DNA of 64,000 nucleotides from Streptomyces sp. NBC_01439 (GCF_036227605.1 NZ_CP109487.1:1116001-1180000); one strand, 5' to 3'. Counted from the stretch's first letter, positions 16,976-26,771 are shown. The notes: generated by a model not told the origin, from the letters alone. Numbers and translations: made by a program.

Positions 16976-19552
16976 TCATGCCTTTCTGTGGAACGCTCCC
17001 CGGAGGATCCGGGCGGCGATGAACGCTCCGAGACCGGCCGCTGCGGCGAGCCCCGTACCGGACCAGCCCACGGGCTCGGTGTCCAGCAGGGACTGGAGTG
17101 CGGGCACGTACAGGGCGGCCGTCGCCAGGAGTGCGGAGACCGCCACGGAGGCGGGGAGGAAGAGGTTCTGCCTGGTGAGCAGTCGGGCGCGCAGGCCCAG
17201 GGCCACGCCGAGCTGGGCCGCGAGCAGGGCCAGGAAGAGCACGCTCTGCCAGGGCAGGTCCATGGCACGTGCGACGATGCCGGCGGCCAGGCTCAAGGTC
17301 GTCACAACTACGGCGAGTACCAGGAGGCGTTGCCACACGCCCGCGGCCAGGATGTGCTGTCCGGGCGGGCGCGGTGGGCGTCGCATGGCCTGCGGAGTGA
17401 CGGGTTCGGCGCCCATGGCCACGCCCGTCAGCCCGTGGGTGAGGAGGTTGATCCACAGGATCTGTCCTGCCCGCAGGGGCAACGCCAGGCCGAGCACCGG
17501 GCCTGCCAGCATCACCAGGATCTCGGCGGCTCCGCCCGCCATGGCGTAGACGAGGAAGCGCCGGATGTTGTCGTAGACGCGGCGGCCTTCCTCTACGGCC
17601 TTCACCACGGTGGACAGCTCGTCGTCGGTGAGCACGAGGTCCGCCGCCTGGCGGGCGACCTCGGTTCCGCGGGCGCCCATGGCCACACCGATGTCCGCCT
17701 GGTGGAGGGCGGGGCCGTCGTTGACGCCGTCCCCGGTCATGGCCGTTACGGCGCCCCGGGCGCGCCATGCGCGGACGATGTCCAGCTTCTGCTGCGGGTC
17801 GGTCCGGGCGAAGACACGGATCCGGGTCAGGTCGGTGTCCGGGGCCGCGGCCAGTTCCGGCCCGGTGAGGACCTCACTGGCGGATCCGTCCTCGACGAGG
17901 CCGGTACGCACGGCGATGGCTTGGGCCGTCGCCGGATGGTCGCCGGTGATCAGGACGGGGGTGATGCCCGCCGCGCGGCATGCTTCCAGGGTCGTGGCGG
18001 CCGACGCTTTGGGCGGGTCACTGATGGCGACGAGGCCCAGGAGGCTCAGTCCGTGCTCGGCCTCGGGAGCCGGCCGGTCCCACACGAGTCGCTCGGTTCC
18101 TGCCACGGCCAGGACCCGAAAGCCTTGCGCGGCCAGAAGAGCGGCCTGACGGCGGGCCCCGTCCAGAAGCTCCTGCGGTGCGGCAAGCACCTCGGCGGTC
18201 AGTACCGCCTCCGGCGCGCCCTTGAGGCATACCAGGACGTTTCCGTCCGGAAGATGGTGCAGTGTGGTCATACGCTTGCGGAGGCTGTCGAAGGGAGCTT
18301 CCGCGAACCGGGGACAGTCCCGGTGCAGGGCGGCCTGGTCCGGGCAACCCGCTCTCGCGGCTGCCGCCAGCAGCGCGGCCTCCATCGGATCGCCCACAGC
18401 CGTCCACATGTCCGAGCCCTTTCCGGGGGGCCGCAGGCCGGCGTCGTTGCACAGGGCCGCCGTCGTGAGCAGTTCCTGCAGTGGCCGGAGCTGGTCTACC
18501 GCCAGGGGCTGCCCTTCTCGGGTCAGGCTTCCCAGCGGCTCGTAGCCGCTGCCGGTCACATCTGCGGTGCCGGAGGGCGTCCACAGGTGCTGGACCACCA
18601 TGCGCCCCTCGGTAAGGGTGCCCGTCTTGTCCGTGGCCAGGATGCTCACGGAGCCAAGGGTTTCCACGGCTGGCAGACGGCGGACCAGGGCGTTGCGGGC
18701 TGCCATCCGGCGCGCTCCGAGCGCGAGGGCGAGGGTGACCACGGCGGGGAGGGACTCCGGCACTGCGGCGACAGCCAGGCTGATGGAGGTCACGGCCATC
18801 GTGCTCCACGGGAGGCCGCGTGCCAGGCCCAGGGCGAAGAACAGCACGCACAGGGCGATGGTGACGGCCGCCAGGATCCGGCCCAGTGATGCGAGGCGAC
18901 GCTGGAGCGGGGTGAGGTCCCGGCCCGTGTCGAGGAGCGCCGCGATTCGCCCGAGGGCACTCGCCGGCCCCGTGGCGGTCGCGGTAGCGGACCCTCGGCC
19001 ACGCACGACGACGGTGCCTGCGCTGACCGTGTCGTCCGCCGTCTTGTCCACGGGTTCGGATTCGCCCGTGAGCATGGATTCGTCCACCAGGAGTGCGGAT
19101 GCCTCGGTCAGGTCGGCGTCTGCGGCGACGATGTCCCCCTCCCCCAGCAGCAGGACGTCGCCCGGCACCACCAGTGCCGCCGGAACCTCGTGCGGGGTGC
19201 CCTCGCGCAGCACTCTCGCGTGCGGGGCGGAGAGGGCGGAGAGCGCGGCGACAGCGCGGTCCGCCCGGACTTCCTGCGCCACTCCCACGGTCGTGTTGAA
19301 GACGACCACCAGGCCGATGACGACGGCGTCCGGGTGGTCCCCGATCGCTATGGTCAGCACCATGGCCCCGAGGAGCACCATGATCAACGGGTCGCGGAGT
19401 TGGGCCAGCACCCGTCGGTGCAGCGGCGTGGACCGTGGGGGTGCGACTTCGTTCCTGCCGTACCGGGCCAGGCGGCGCTTGGCTTCGGCCTGGGTCAGCC
19501 CCGGTCCCGCCGGGAAGCCGACAGGCCGCGTGGTGGTCGTACGTATGGTCAT
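16976..19552 (-). CDS. Type II cation-transporting P-type ATPase
   Basis: 858 residues. N-terminal cation-ATPase domain, TGES at about 161 in the actuator, PESLP at about 265 in M4, DKTGT at about 308 (phosphorylated Asp), GDGVND near 600, then six C-terminal membrane segments. PESLP rather than CPC puts it with Ca2+/Mg2+/Na+-type pumps, not heavy-metal pumps. It is the third gene of an operon with two USPs 7 bp upstream. The USP/cation-ATPase pairing matches ctpF and its USP neighbour in the M. tuberculosis DosR regulon. The ion cannot be fixed by eye. Confidence 0.92.
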   Translation of the reverse strand: MTIRTTTTRPVGFPAGPGLTQAEAKRRLARYGRNEVAPPRSTPLHRRVLAQLRDPLIMVLLGAMVLTIAIGDHPDAVVIGLVVVFNTTVGVAQEVRADRAVAALSALSAPHARVLREGTPHEVPAALVVPGDVLLLGEGDIVAADADLTEASALLVDESMLTGESEPVDKTADDTVSAGTVVVRGRGSATATATGPASALGRIAALLDTGRDLTPLQRRLASLGRILAAVTIALCVLFFALGLARGLPWSTMAVTSISLAVAAVPESLPAVVTLALALGARRMAARNALVRRLPAVETLGSVSILATDKTGTLTEGRMVVQHLWTPSGTADVTGSGYEPLGSLTREGQPLAVDQLRPLQELLTTAALCNDAGLRPPGKGSDMWTAVGDPMEAALLAAAARAGCPDQAALHRDCPRFAEAPFDSLRKRMTTLHHLPDGNVLVCLKGAPEAVLTAEVLAAPQELLDGARRQAALLAAQGFRVLAVAGTERLVWDRPAPEAEHGLSLLGLVAISDPPKASAATTLEACRAAGITPVLITGDHPATAQAIAVRTGLVEDGSASEVLTGPELAAAPDTDLTRIRVFARTDPQQKLDIVRAWRARGAVTAMTGDGVNDGPALHQADIGVAMGARGTEVARQAADLVLTDDELSTVVKAVEEGRRVYDNIRRFLVYAMAGGAAEILVMLAGPVLGLALPLRAGQILWINLLTHGLTGVAMGAEPVTPQAMRRPPRPPGQHILAAGVWQRLLVLAVVVTTLSLAAGIVARAMDLPWQSVLFLALLAAQLGVALGLRARLLTRQNLFLPASVAVSALLATAALYVPALQSLLDTEPVGWSGTGLAAAAGLGAFIAARILRGAFHRKA

Positions 19553-19559
19553 GGCGGCG

Positions 19560-20417
19560 TCATTCGCTCGGCACGGTGATCACAGGGCGGTGCGCACGGT
19601 GCAGGAGGCCGTGGACGACGGAACCGAGGCGCATACCGGTGTATCCGCCGCGACCCCGGCGGCCTACCACCAGGGCCAGCGCGTGCTCTGCCGCCCGCGC
19701 CAGTTCCTCGACCGGGTGGCCCGTCATGACCTCGTGGGTGACGTGCACGTCGGGATACTTGTCCGACAGGCCTGCGGTGGCCTCGGAAAGCAATGCGCGC
19801 TGTGCCCGCAGGGCGACTTCCTCGTCGTTCGGCATGAACAGGGCTGGTTGCCACACGCAGACGACCCGGAGCGCCGCTCCGCGCAGGTCTGCCTCGTCGA
19901 AGGCGAATGCCAGCGCGGCCGTGGCTGATGCGCTTCCGTCGAGGCCGACGACCACGTAGGGCGGCTGCTGGCTGATGTGCTCCCCCTCGCCCACGACGAC
20001 GACCGGGCAACTGGCCTGGGCGCTGACGGGGACCACGATGGAGCCCGCGCTGAAGAACTCCGCGGTGCGGCTCAGGTGTCGCGAGCCGAGCACGACCATG
20101 CGGGCCTCCTTGGCCATCCTGCCCAGCGCAGGGGCGGGGAACCCGTGGAGCAGGTCGCCGGTGACGTCCACCTCCGGGTGACGGGCGTGTACCCAGTTGC
20201 GGGCCTGCTCGAGTCTGTCGGCTCCCGCCCGTCGCAGGGCCATGTGGCCGGGGGTGTCGTCGACGTGGTGGGTGTCGTGCTGCGGCGCCACCACGAGCAC
20301 CAGGCGCAAGGGAAGCCGACGGCGGTGCGCCTCGTCGGCGGCCCAGGCCAGGGGCAGATGCCAGTCCCTGGCCGGGTCGATCCCGACGACGATGTCGTGC
20401 CCCTTGCGGCCTGTCAT
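19560..20417 (-). CDS. Two-domain universal stress protein
   Basis: 285 residues. Domain 1 (8-140) runs from IVVGIDPARDW to MVVLGSRHLSRTAEFFSAGS. Domain 2 (150-283) has VVVGLDGSASATAALAFA and the ATP-binding loop VVGRRGRGGYTGMRLGS. GxxG(9)GS is well kept in domain 2 and weaker in domain 1, so ATP binding may be one-sided. Its start overlaps the preceding USP stop by 4 nt. Part of the USP-USP-ATPase operon behind the boxes at 21391-21498. Confidence 0.92.
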   Translation of the reverse strand: MTGRKGHDIVVGIDPARDWHLPLAWAADEAHRRRLPLRLVLVVAPQHDTHHVDDTPGHMALRRAGADRLEQARNWVHARHPEVDVTGDLLHGFPAPALGRMAKEARMVVLGSRHLSRTAEFFSAGSIVVPVSAQASCPVVVVGEGEHISQQPPYVVVGLDGSASATAALAFAFDEADLRGAALRVVCVWQPALFMPNDEEVALRAQRALLSEATAGLSDKYPDVHVTHEVMTGHPVEELARAAEHALALVVGRRGRGGYTGMRLGSVVHGLLHRAHRPVITVPSE

Positions 20418-21322
20418 GACCTGCTCCCGAAGTCGCTGCCCATCCGGGGAATGAGGAGGACGGGGCAGTGCGCGTGGTGCAGGACGCTATGCGTGGCCCT
20501 GCCCAGACTGCGGGTGATCCCGAGGGCGCCGGGGACCCGGCGGCCGCCCATGACGAGCAGGTCGGCGTGACGGGAGGCCTCAACCAGAACGCCGGCCACG
20601 GAGATGCTCTTCTCGGCGTCGGCCCGCACCTCGAGGTCGGGGAACTCGTCGCGGACCGCGTCAGTGACGGCACGCAGGGCCTCCGCGTGCCTCCCTGCAA
20701 TCTCGTCGACGTCGTCGAGCATGCTGGCCACCAGGCCTACGGACTGCAGGATGTTCCAGACGTGCAGGAGCCGGAGCGATCCCTTGCGCAGTACGGCCTC
20801 GCACGCGGCGTAGCGGGCGTACAGGAGGTCGTGCTCGTCACGGATGGCGGCGAGGACGGTTCCGGTCTCCTCGGCCCCGTCGATGCCGCGGACGACGATG
20901 ACCGGGGTCATGGCGGCGGCCGCGACGTCCAAGCCGACCGAGCCGAGCATGAGCGAGTCGAATCCGCCGACGCCGCGATTGCCCACCACGATGGTGCCGT
21001 GCAGGGCGCCGGCCCGGTGGAGGGTGCTGACGGCGTCGGCTCGGCTGAACTCCGTGCTCACGCGCAGACCGGGGTACTGGTCGGTAACGGCCGTCGCCGT
21101 TTCGTCCAGGAGTTCCCGGCCGTTGGCGCGGACCCGTTCAACGGTTTCCGCCGACAGGTAGAGGGTCCTGCCGTCGGTGTCGGCCCCGTAGACGATGTGC
21201 AGGGGGCGGTCGCGGCGTACGGCCTCTGCTGCCGCCCACATGACGGCCGTACGTGCCGCGTTCGAGCCGTCGACGCCAACAACCACTGAGCTCGCATCCG
21301 GGGTGCGGAAAGCGCTTTCCAC
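20414..21322 (-). CDS. Two-domain universal stress protein, operon head
   Basis: 302 residues from GTG 21322 behind GGGAGG; longer frames upstream have no ribosome site. VVVGVDGSNAARTAVMWA opens domain 1, with VVGNRGVGGFDSLMLGS as its phosphate loop. Domain 2 is less canonical: it lacks the GVDGS start and ends VMGGRRVPGALGITRSLGRATHS. It resembles tandem USPs of mycobacterial dormancy regulons. The promoter region carries several GGGACC/GGTCCC palindromes. Confidence 0.9.
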   Translation of the reverse strand: MESAFRTPDASSVVVGVDGSNAARTAVMWAAAEAVRRDRPLHIVYGADTDGRTLYLSAETVERVRANGRELLDETATAVTDQYPGLRVSTEFSRADAVSTLHRAGALHGTIVVGNRGVGGFDSLMLGSVGLDVAAAAMTPVIVVRGIDGAEETGTVLAAIRDEHDLLYARYAACEAVLRKGSLRLLHVWNILQSVGLVASMLDDVDEIAGRHAEALRAVTDAVRDEFPDLEVRADAEKSISVAGVLVEASRHADLLVMGGRRVPGALGITRSLGRATHSVLHHAHCPVLLIPRMGSDFGSRS

Positions 21323-21390
21323 GGTTCCTCCCAACCGATAAGCCGACGGGGGACACCACTCACGGTGGCACTGCCGACGCGCCCGGGCGA

Positions 21391-21498
21391 GGGCCGCCCG
21401 GGACCGCGATCGGGACCAAAGGTCCCCATCGTCCCGCGCGCCGCCGCTCCGCCCGAGGGCCATGGCCATCCCGGCCCCTGGATGGGACCGTTCAGCCC
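21391..21498 (-). promoter_or_regulatory. Cluster of OsdR/DosR-like palindromes before the USP-ATPase operon
   Basis: GGGACCAAAGGTCCC (21412-21426) is a perfect palindrome. A weaker GGGCCGCCCGGGACC starts 21 bp before it (21391), and GGGACCGTTCAGCCC lies at 21484-21498. The nearest box is 69 bp upstream of GTG 21322. Confidence 0.62.
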
Positions 21499-22369
21499 TC
21501 GCTCGTCGGCGGGCATCGGTGAAATGGTGAGAATTCTGCGAGGCCGCCGCCATGCTGGCGTCCTTCGTCATGCTCGGCCACGGTTCGAGATGCATGCCGC
21601 AGCGTCGCCAACCATGTCGTCCGTGCCCAGCTGGACCTCTCCCGGGAGCGAGGTCGACGAATCGACGGTGGCTGCGCCCACCCAAGCTGCCTGCGCGGCT
21701 CCCGGGTGCCTCGACCCAGACCTGCCCGACCAACTTCACCAGGATCTTGCCCGAATGCCGCAGCGGTCACCGGCTACCCGATGCTCCTTTAGACCTACCT
21801 GCCGAGGAACAGACCCGGCCGTGAGCCGGAGTGCAGGTGACGTCAGACTGTTTCAGTATGGGAGCCGGGTCGGGCGTGTCGCTGTCCACGGAGGTGAATA
21901 CGTTGATGTCACCCGGGCGGCGCCGGGCCAGTGGGCCGGTGGAGCTGCACGAGACCTTCGGCCGCACGCACCGGTTCCCGGGTGGGCCACGGGTCCGTCA
22001 CGCGCCATTCCGGCCGATTCGGGTGCCGGGCCGTATTCCCCCCTCAGGGGGTGAGGACCGAGGAGGGCCGTGCGTCCCTGGCCGACGGTCGGCTCAGGAT
22101 CACCGTACGCGAAGCCCGAGCAGCCACAGCACCAGGCTGAGAACGGCCGTCGGCAGCCAGCACGAGAGGACAGCGGGCATGACAAGGCCTCATGTGATCA
22201 ACGGCCAGCACGATCGTCAGGACTCGAAGCTCTCCCAGGCCGCAGCCACCCTCGGGATCGATCTCAGCGCGTGGGATAAGGCCCCGGTCTCCTCAGGCTG
22301 CCATGAGTGGGGCCGATCCCAGTACCCGGCGTGCCGGACAGGGGCCGGCGCGGCCTCCAGGGCACCGCG
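21499..22369. other. Long stretch without a clear gene
   Basis: About 870 bp between the USP operon promoter and the kinase gene. A plus frame from ATG 21906, behind GGAGG, is Arg/Pro-rich and unconvincing. A 22.18-kb ATG opens MTRPHVINGQHDRQDSKLSQ, without a known family. GGGGCCGATCCC near 22311 could be half a regulatory box. I see nothing else I can name. Confidence 0.35.
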
Positions 22370-23398
22370 ATGAACACGGCCGCGACGCCCGACCCCACCA
22401 CAGCCAGGAGTACCGACAGCGCAACGGGATCCGGGAGTGCCACCGGGCCGTCGATCCTCACCTTGACGATGAATCCCACGGTCGATCTCTGTTGGGAGGT
22501 CGGGCACCTGGAGGGCATCGGCAAGAACCGTGCCCGGGTCAGGTCGGTGGCCGCCGGGGGTGGAGGGATCAACGTCGCCCGTCATGTCGTGCGGCTCGGA
22601 GGACGAGCCACCGCCTTCCACACCGCCGGAGGCGAGGTCGGCCTGCGCCTGAACCGGCTGCTGGACGACGAGGGCATCGACCACGTCGCCGTCGACATCG
22701 AGGACGAGACCCGCGAAGCACTCGTGCTGTTCGAGGCCGAATCACGCTGCGGCTACCACATCGTGCCACCCGGCCCGCACCTGCACGACCACGAGGGGCG
22801 ACGCTCCCTGGATGCGCTGGTGCAGGCCGTCGGCGACTGCCCGTACGTCGTGGCCAGCGGCAGCCTGCCCGGCGGCCTGCCCGACGACTTCTACGCGGCC
22901 GCCGCCCGCCGTATCAAGGAAGCCGGGTCCCGACTGGTCCTGGACACCTCCGGGCCGGCGCTTCGCGGAGCACTCGCGGAGGGCGTGTTCCTGCTCAGAT
23001 GCAACCGGACAGAGGCCGAAAGCCTGACCGGCCGGCCCGTACGCGACTTCGACGACGCCCGGGCCCTCAACGAGCACCTGCTCACCACAAGAGCCGCCGA
23101 GATCGCCGTCACCACCCTCGGAGAGCTGGGCGCACTGTGCTCGACCGGCCACGGCCACACCGAGCTCTACGCACCGCTGCTGCCCGGCGAGCCCCTGAGC
23201 GATGCCGGAGCGGGAGACAGCATGGTCGCCGCCCTCCTCACACAGCTCGCAGCCGGAGAAGACCCAGTCAGCGCCTGCGCGCTGGGAGTGGCCGTGGCTG
23301 CCGCAGCGATGCTCACACCCAGCACCGAACCCTTCGACCTGGACATGGCCCGAACCCTCCGCTCCCAGGTGAGGATCAGGTTCCAGACCGATCCATGA
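22370..23398 (+). CDS. PfkB-family sugar kinase
   Basis: 342 residues from ATG 22370; a start at 22469 would fit the family length better but lacks a ribosome site. TLTMNPTVDLCWEV opens the ribokinase-like fold. GGGGINVARHVVRLGG binds the sugar, and SDAGAGDSMVAALL at about 280 carries the catalytic Asp. It groups with 1-phosphofructokinase/6-phosphofructokinase-2/tagatose-phosphate kinases. A USP remnant follows directly; pfkB beside a USP is also the arrangement at Rv2028c-Rv2029c in the DosR regulon. Substrate inferred only: a phosphohexose. Confidence 0.88.
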   Translation: MNTAATPDPTTARSTDSATGSGSATGPSILTLTMNPTVDLCWEVGHLEGIGKNRARVRSVAAGGGGINVARHVVRLGGRATAFHTAGGEVGLRLNRLLDDEGIDHVAVDIEDETREALVLFEAESRCGYHIVPPGPHLHDHEGRRSLDALVQAVGDCPYVVASGSLPGGLPDDFYAAAARRIKEAGSRLVLDTSGPALRGALAEGVFLLRCNRTEAESLTGRPVRDFDDARALNEHLLTTRAAEIAVTTLGELGALCSTGHGHTELYAPLLPGEPLSDAGAGDSMVAALLTQLAAGEDPVSACALGVAVAAAAMLTPSTEPFDLDMARTLRSQVRIRFQTDP

Positions 23399-23426
23399 CG
23401 CCAGGGCACTTGACGACGGATCACCC

Positions 23427-23814
23427 GTGTCGGGGCAGGCGCTGCGTTGGGCCGTGGACGAAACGCACCTGCGTGGCGGCACACTGCGAGTGGTACATGC
23501 CTGGTCGTTCCCGTACCACGGCGGCGAGATCGCTCACCTTGTCGCGGAATCCGTGCACGAGCTGCTACAGAAGGCAGCCGAGCAAACCGTCGAAATGGCC
23601 CTGGACGGTGTCCCCGACGCCGACCCGGCAGTCATCGAGTGCGCCATCGTGAAAGCGCCACCGGCGCAGGCCCTCCTGGATGCGGCTCGCGACGCCATTC
23701 TGCTGGTCGTCGGTTCGCGGGGGGCGGGGCGGCTACACAAGCCTGCTGCTGGGGTCGGTGAGCTACGAATGCGTCCTGCACGCCCCGTGCCCCGTCGTGA
23801 TCGTACGTGGGTGA
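23427..23814 (+). pseudogene. Universal stress protein, N-truncated and frameshifted
   Basis: Residues VSGQALRWAVDETHLRGGTLRVVHAW are a USP domain, but the first strand (VVGVDGS) survives only as DDGSP in a frame without a start. At about 23720-23731, inside a G-rich run, the frame shifts. Past it the correct continuation is GGYTSLLLGS … APCPVVIVRG, ending at TGA 23814. A single base restores the phosphate loop, so a sequencing error is possible. The missing N-terminus argues for true decay. It lies 28 bp after the kinase stop. Confidence 0.8.
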
Positions 23815-24130
23815 CGCCACCCGGCTCCGCAGGACCCCGGGAGGGCGGAAGCGGTGCGCCACCAGGGAAGAAGCCCACTGTGGCCGCCGCTCCGGTCGCT
23901 GAGCCCGGCCCGCGCGTGGAGGGTGCCCACAGGGCCGGGCGGCGGGCGTAGGCGTCGTGGCCCCAATCAGCGGCGGCCTGTCTTGTCCGACGCCTTTCAG
24001 CGCTCGCTGGTGGCGATGTAGCGGCCGTGCCCGGTGTGCTCCCGGTCCCGGACGGCACCGGCGGAGGCGTCGGCCGACAGCATTCCGGTGATCTGTGCGG
24101 CTGTCGGGGTCTCGGAGCAGGTCGGCGGCC
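23815..24130. other. Intergenic stretch between USP remnants
   Basis: About 316 bp. A minus frame at 23997-24083 gives a 28-residue ORF (MLSADASAGAVRDREHTGHG at its start) with good codon bias but no family. Nothing else was recognised. Confidence 0.3.
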
Positions 24131-24390
24131 TCACTGTCTGGCACCGGCTCCTCTGACGACGGCGACCGGGCAGTGCGCATGGTGCAGAAGGGCCTGGCTG
24201 ACCGATCCCAGCAGCAAGCCGGCGAATCCGCCACGGCCCCGAGCGCCGACGATGAGAAGCCCGGCGCCCCTGCTCGCCTCGATGAGAGCCTCACGGGCAC
24301 CGCCCCGCACCAGTCTGTGCTCGACCGCAATGCCCGGACCCCTCTCCATCCGGCCTGCAAGCGCCTCTGCCAGCAGACGTTCCTCACCGG
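24131..24390 (-). pseudogene. C-terminal part of a transposon-split universal stress protein
   Basis: From the transposon border at 24390 the minus strand reads GEERLLAEALAGR, then the USP phosphate loop VGARGRGGFAGLLLGS and HCPVAVVRGAGARQ, stop at 24131. There is no USP N-terminus here; the 50 residues ahead of it come from the element end. The missing first half of this domain lies at 30173, and the junction reads MLAAG + EERLL in frame once the insert and one CACCGG are removed. See the mobile element entry. Confidence 0.85.
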
Positions 24391-24509
24391 TGGCTTTGTT
24401 CATGAGAACGGGAACGGACAGCAGATGTTCACGACTTCGGAAGGCACCAGAGCCTACTCGGCATTCGAACGCTGTCTGAGTTGCGACCCGAGAGGCCGCC
24501 TGGACGCGC

Positions 24510-24905
24510 TCAGTGATCGCTTGCGTGTGGGGGCACGGCACGTGGCAGTGGCTGACGCCAGTCGCCCAGCCTTGTCAGGAGGACCTGGCGGGCGAGAGAT
24601 CGTATGTCGTCCCACGCTGGATCCGTGGTCAGAGCGTTGTCCCAGAGGCCGACGCGGCAGGTGGCATCGATCTTGCCGAGGCGACGTTCGATGGCCCGAA
24701 AATTACGCAGATCCTCGGGCTCGAAGGCTCCGCGCCCCGTGAGTTCTTCGGAGACACGGCAGAGCAACTCCACCTCTTCGACGACGTCCTTCGTCTCCAG
24801 TTCACGCTCACCCAGCCAGGCAAGCTGATCTTGGGCCTCGGCTGCCAGGAGAGCCATGAAGTACAGCGTCCAGGTGCGCAGGTGCGCCTCGCCGAGATGG
24901 TTCAT
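24510..24905 (-). CDS. Cargo gene of the small element, unknown function
   Basis: 131 residues from ATG 24905. It is soluble and mostly helical, Glu/Leu-rich (EVELLCRVSEELTGRGAFEP in the middle) and ends with LARQVLLTRLGDWRQPLPR. No family is recognised. It is the only coding frame in the 694-bp ancestral element and shows normal GC3 bias, so it is likely expressed. Small cargo proteins of this kind could serve host fitness, immunity or the element itself; sequence alone does not decide. Confidence 0.65.
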   Translation of the reverse strand: MNHLGEAHLRTWTLYFMALLAAEAQDQLAWLGERELETKDVVEEVELLCRVSEELTGRGAFEPEDLRNFRAIERRLGKIDATCRVGLWDNALTTDPAWDDIRSLARQVLLTRLGDWRQPLPRAVPPHASDH

Positions 24906-25178
24906 GGGTCCAGGATCGCATCCAGCCGCCGCAACCGTGTTCGATGGTGTGGAGGGGCGGCATCGGACAGCGCGACGCCTGCGGAGGTTGAGGCGCGAGC
25001 ACTGCTGCCGCGATCGAACAGGGCCGGACCACAGTGCCTTCCGAAGTCGGGTTCTGGCTCACTTTCCGTGGAGGATGCACGCTGAGTGACGGTTGTCGGG
25101 TGAGGGCGCCCTGGGGAAGTTGCCCGGAATTGGCCCGTACCAGGTGCGGTGTGGCTGACAGTTCGGCCCGTGGAAGAA

Positions 25179-26771
25179 ATGGTGCTCCGGCTGGAGGAGT
25201 TACTGTTCCCGTCGGTCACCGACGTGACGGTGCTGTCCGTCGCAGTGAACGACGAGGCGGTACGTATAGAGGCCCGAAGCACGGTGCCCGGGGCCGTCTG
25301 TCCCGGATGCGGGATCTGGTCACGGCGGATTCACAGCTCTTACCTGCGATTTCCCGCTGATGTGCCCAGCGGAGGCAGACGGGTCGCTCTCTGTTTGCGC
25401 GTCCGCAGGTTCCTCTGCCCGGTCAGCTCGTGCGAGCGGCGGACCTTCGCCGAACAGCTGCCAGGCTTGACCCGTCGGTACGGCCGACGGACCGAGCGCC
25501 TGCGTTCGACGCTGGCCGCGGTCGGCCTCGCGCTCGCGGGTCGGGCCGGCGCCCGCCTGGCGCGCGTCTTCGGCGTGTCCGTGAGCCGCAGCACGGTGCT
25601 GCGGCTGGTCGAAGCGTTACCCGACCCCGAAGTTCCAGCCCCGCGGGTGGTCGGCGTCGATGAGTACGCGACCCGCAAAGGGCGTCACTACGGGACTGTC
25701 CTGGTCGACGTCGAAAGTCGGCGTCCACTGGACCTGCTGCCCGATCGGGAGGCATCCAGCCTCGCAGCTTGGCTCGCGAAACGGCCGGGGGTGGAGGTGA
25801 TCTGCCGCGATCGGGCACCGTTCTTCGCCGAAGGTGCCACGGCCGGGGCGCCGCAGGCGGTGCAGGTCGCGGACAGGTGGCATCTTTGGCACAACCTGAG
25901 CGAGGCTGCAGAGCGGTGCGTCGCAGACCACCGCGGATGCCTGCAGGTCCTGGCGCCGGATCCAGCCCAGCCTGCCCCCGAGCCGGAGAAGTTCGAAGAC
26001 CCCTCCAGCTCGCCCTGGCCGAGGGGACACCGTTTCGCCGACCGCACCCGTGTCAACCATGCGACCGTCCACGAACTGCTGGCCGCCGGGCTCAGCCGGA
26101 GGGCGATCGGCCGCCAGCTCCGGATGACCTCCCGCACCGTCAAGCTCTTGGCCGACGCTGCCACCCCGGAGGAACTGTTCCAGGGGCAGTGGCAGGGCAG
26201 GCCATCCAAACTCGATGCCTTCAAGCCCTACCTGGATGACCGCTGGAACCAAGGCTGCACGAACGCCTGGAGGGTGTGGGAGGAGATCGTGCCGCTCGGC
26301 TATCAGGGCAGCTACCAGCGGGTTCGCGCCTACTTCCGGGAGAAGCGGCTCTCGCCAGGCCCCGTCACGGCTCGGCCACCGTCACCCCGGGTCGTCGCCG
26401 GATGGATCCTCCGCCGGCCGGAGACCCTCACCGAGACGGAGCACCTTCGACTCAAGGCCGTTCTGGTCCACTGCCCTGAACTGGACGCCCTCACCGGCCA
26501 CGTCCGCTCCTTCGGCCAGATGCTTACCGAGCGCCAGGGCGAACGGCTGCCGCAGTGGCTCGATGCCGTCCGGCAAGATAACCTCCCCGGCCTCCATACC
26601 CTCGCCGCAGGCATCGACCGTGACCGCGATGCGGTCATCGCCGGTCTCACCCTGCCCTGGAGCTCCGGGGTCGTCGAAGGCCACGTCAACCGGATCAAGA
26701 TGCTCAAACGCCAGATGTTCGGCCGAGCCGGCTTCGATCTCCTCCGCAAGCGTGTGCTGCTTTACTCATAG
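25179..26771 (+). CDS. ISL3-family transposase
   Basis: 530 residues from ATG 25179 with GGAAG upstream. A zinc-ribbon-like N-terminus (CPGCG … CPVSSCERRTF) is followed by a helix-turn-helix and the DDE core, with GVDEYATRKG and ICRDRAPFFAEG as first and second acidic sites and SSGVVEGHVNRIKMLKRQMF holding the final Glu. It ends FDLLRKRVLLYS. The reading frame is complete. About 40-45% identical by eye to the transposase at 28374-29990, so the two elements are distinct species. Confidence 0.93.
   Translation: MVLRLEELLFPSVTDVTVLSVAVNDEAVRIEARSTVPGAVCPGCGIWSRRIHSSYLRFPADVPSGGRRVALCLRVRRFLCPVSSCERRTFAEQLPGLTRRYGRRTERLRSTLAAVGLALAGRAGARLARVFGVSVSRSTVLRLVEALPDPEVPAPRVVGVDEYATRKGRHYGTVLVDVESRRPLDLLPDREASSLAAWLAKRPGVEVICRDRAPFFAEGATAGAPQAVQVADRWHLWHNLSEAAERCVADHRGCLQVLAPDPAQPAPEPEKFEDPSSSPWPRGHRFADRTRVNHATVHELLAAGLSRRAIGRQLRMTSRTVKLLADAATPEELFQGQWQGRPSKLDAFKPYLDDRWNQGCTNAWRVWEEIVPLGYQGSYQRVRAYFREKRLSPGPVTARPPSPRVVAGWILRRPETLTETEHLRLKAVLVHCPELDALTGHVRSFGQMLTERQGERLPQWLDAVRQDNLPGLHTLAAGIDRDRDAVIAGLTLPWSSGVVEGHVNRIKMLKRQMFGRAGFDLLRKRVLLYS

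Noticed and set aside
16988..18889. 633-codon plus-strand open frame over the cation ATPase
   Set aside because: Antisense shadow of a gene with complete P-type ATPase motifs.
21906..22373. Plus-strand ORF of about 155 codons before the PfkB gene
   Set aside because: Although GGAGG precedes its ATG, the product is Arg/Pro/Ser-rich without any conserved segment.
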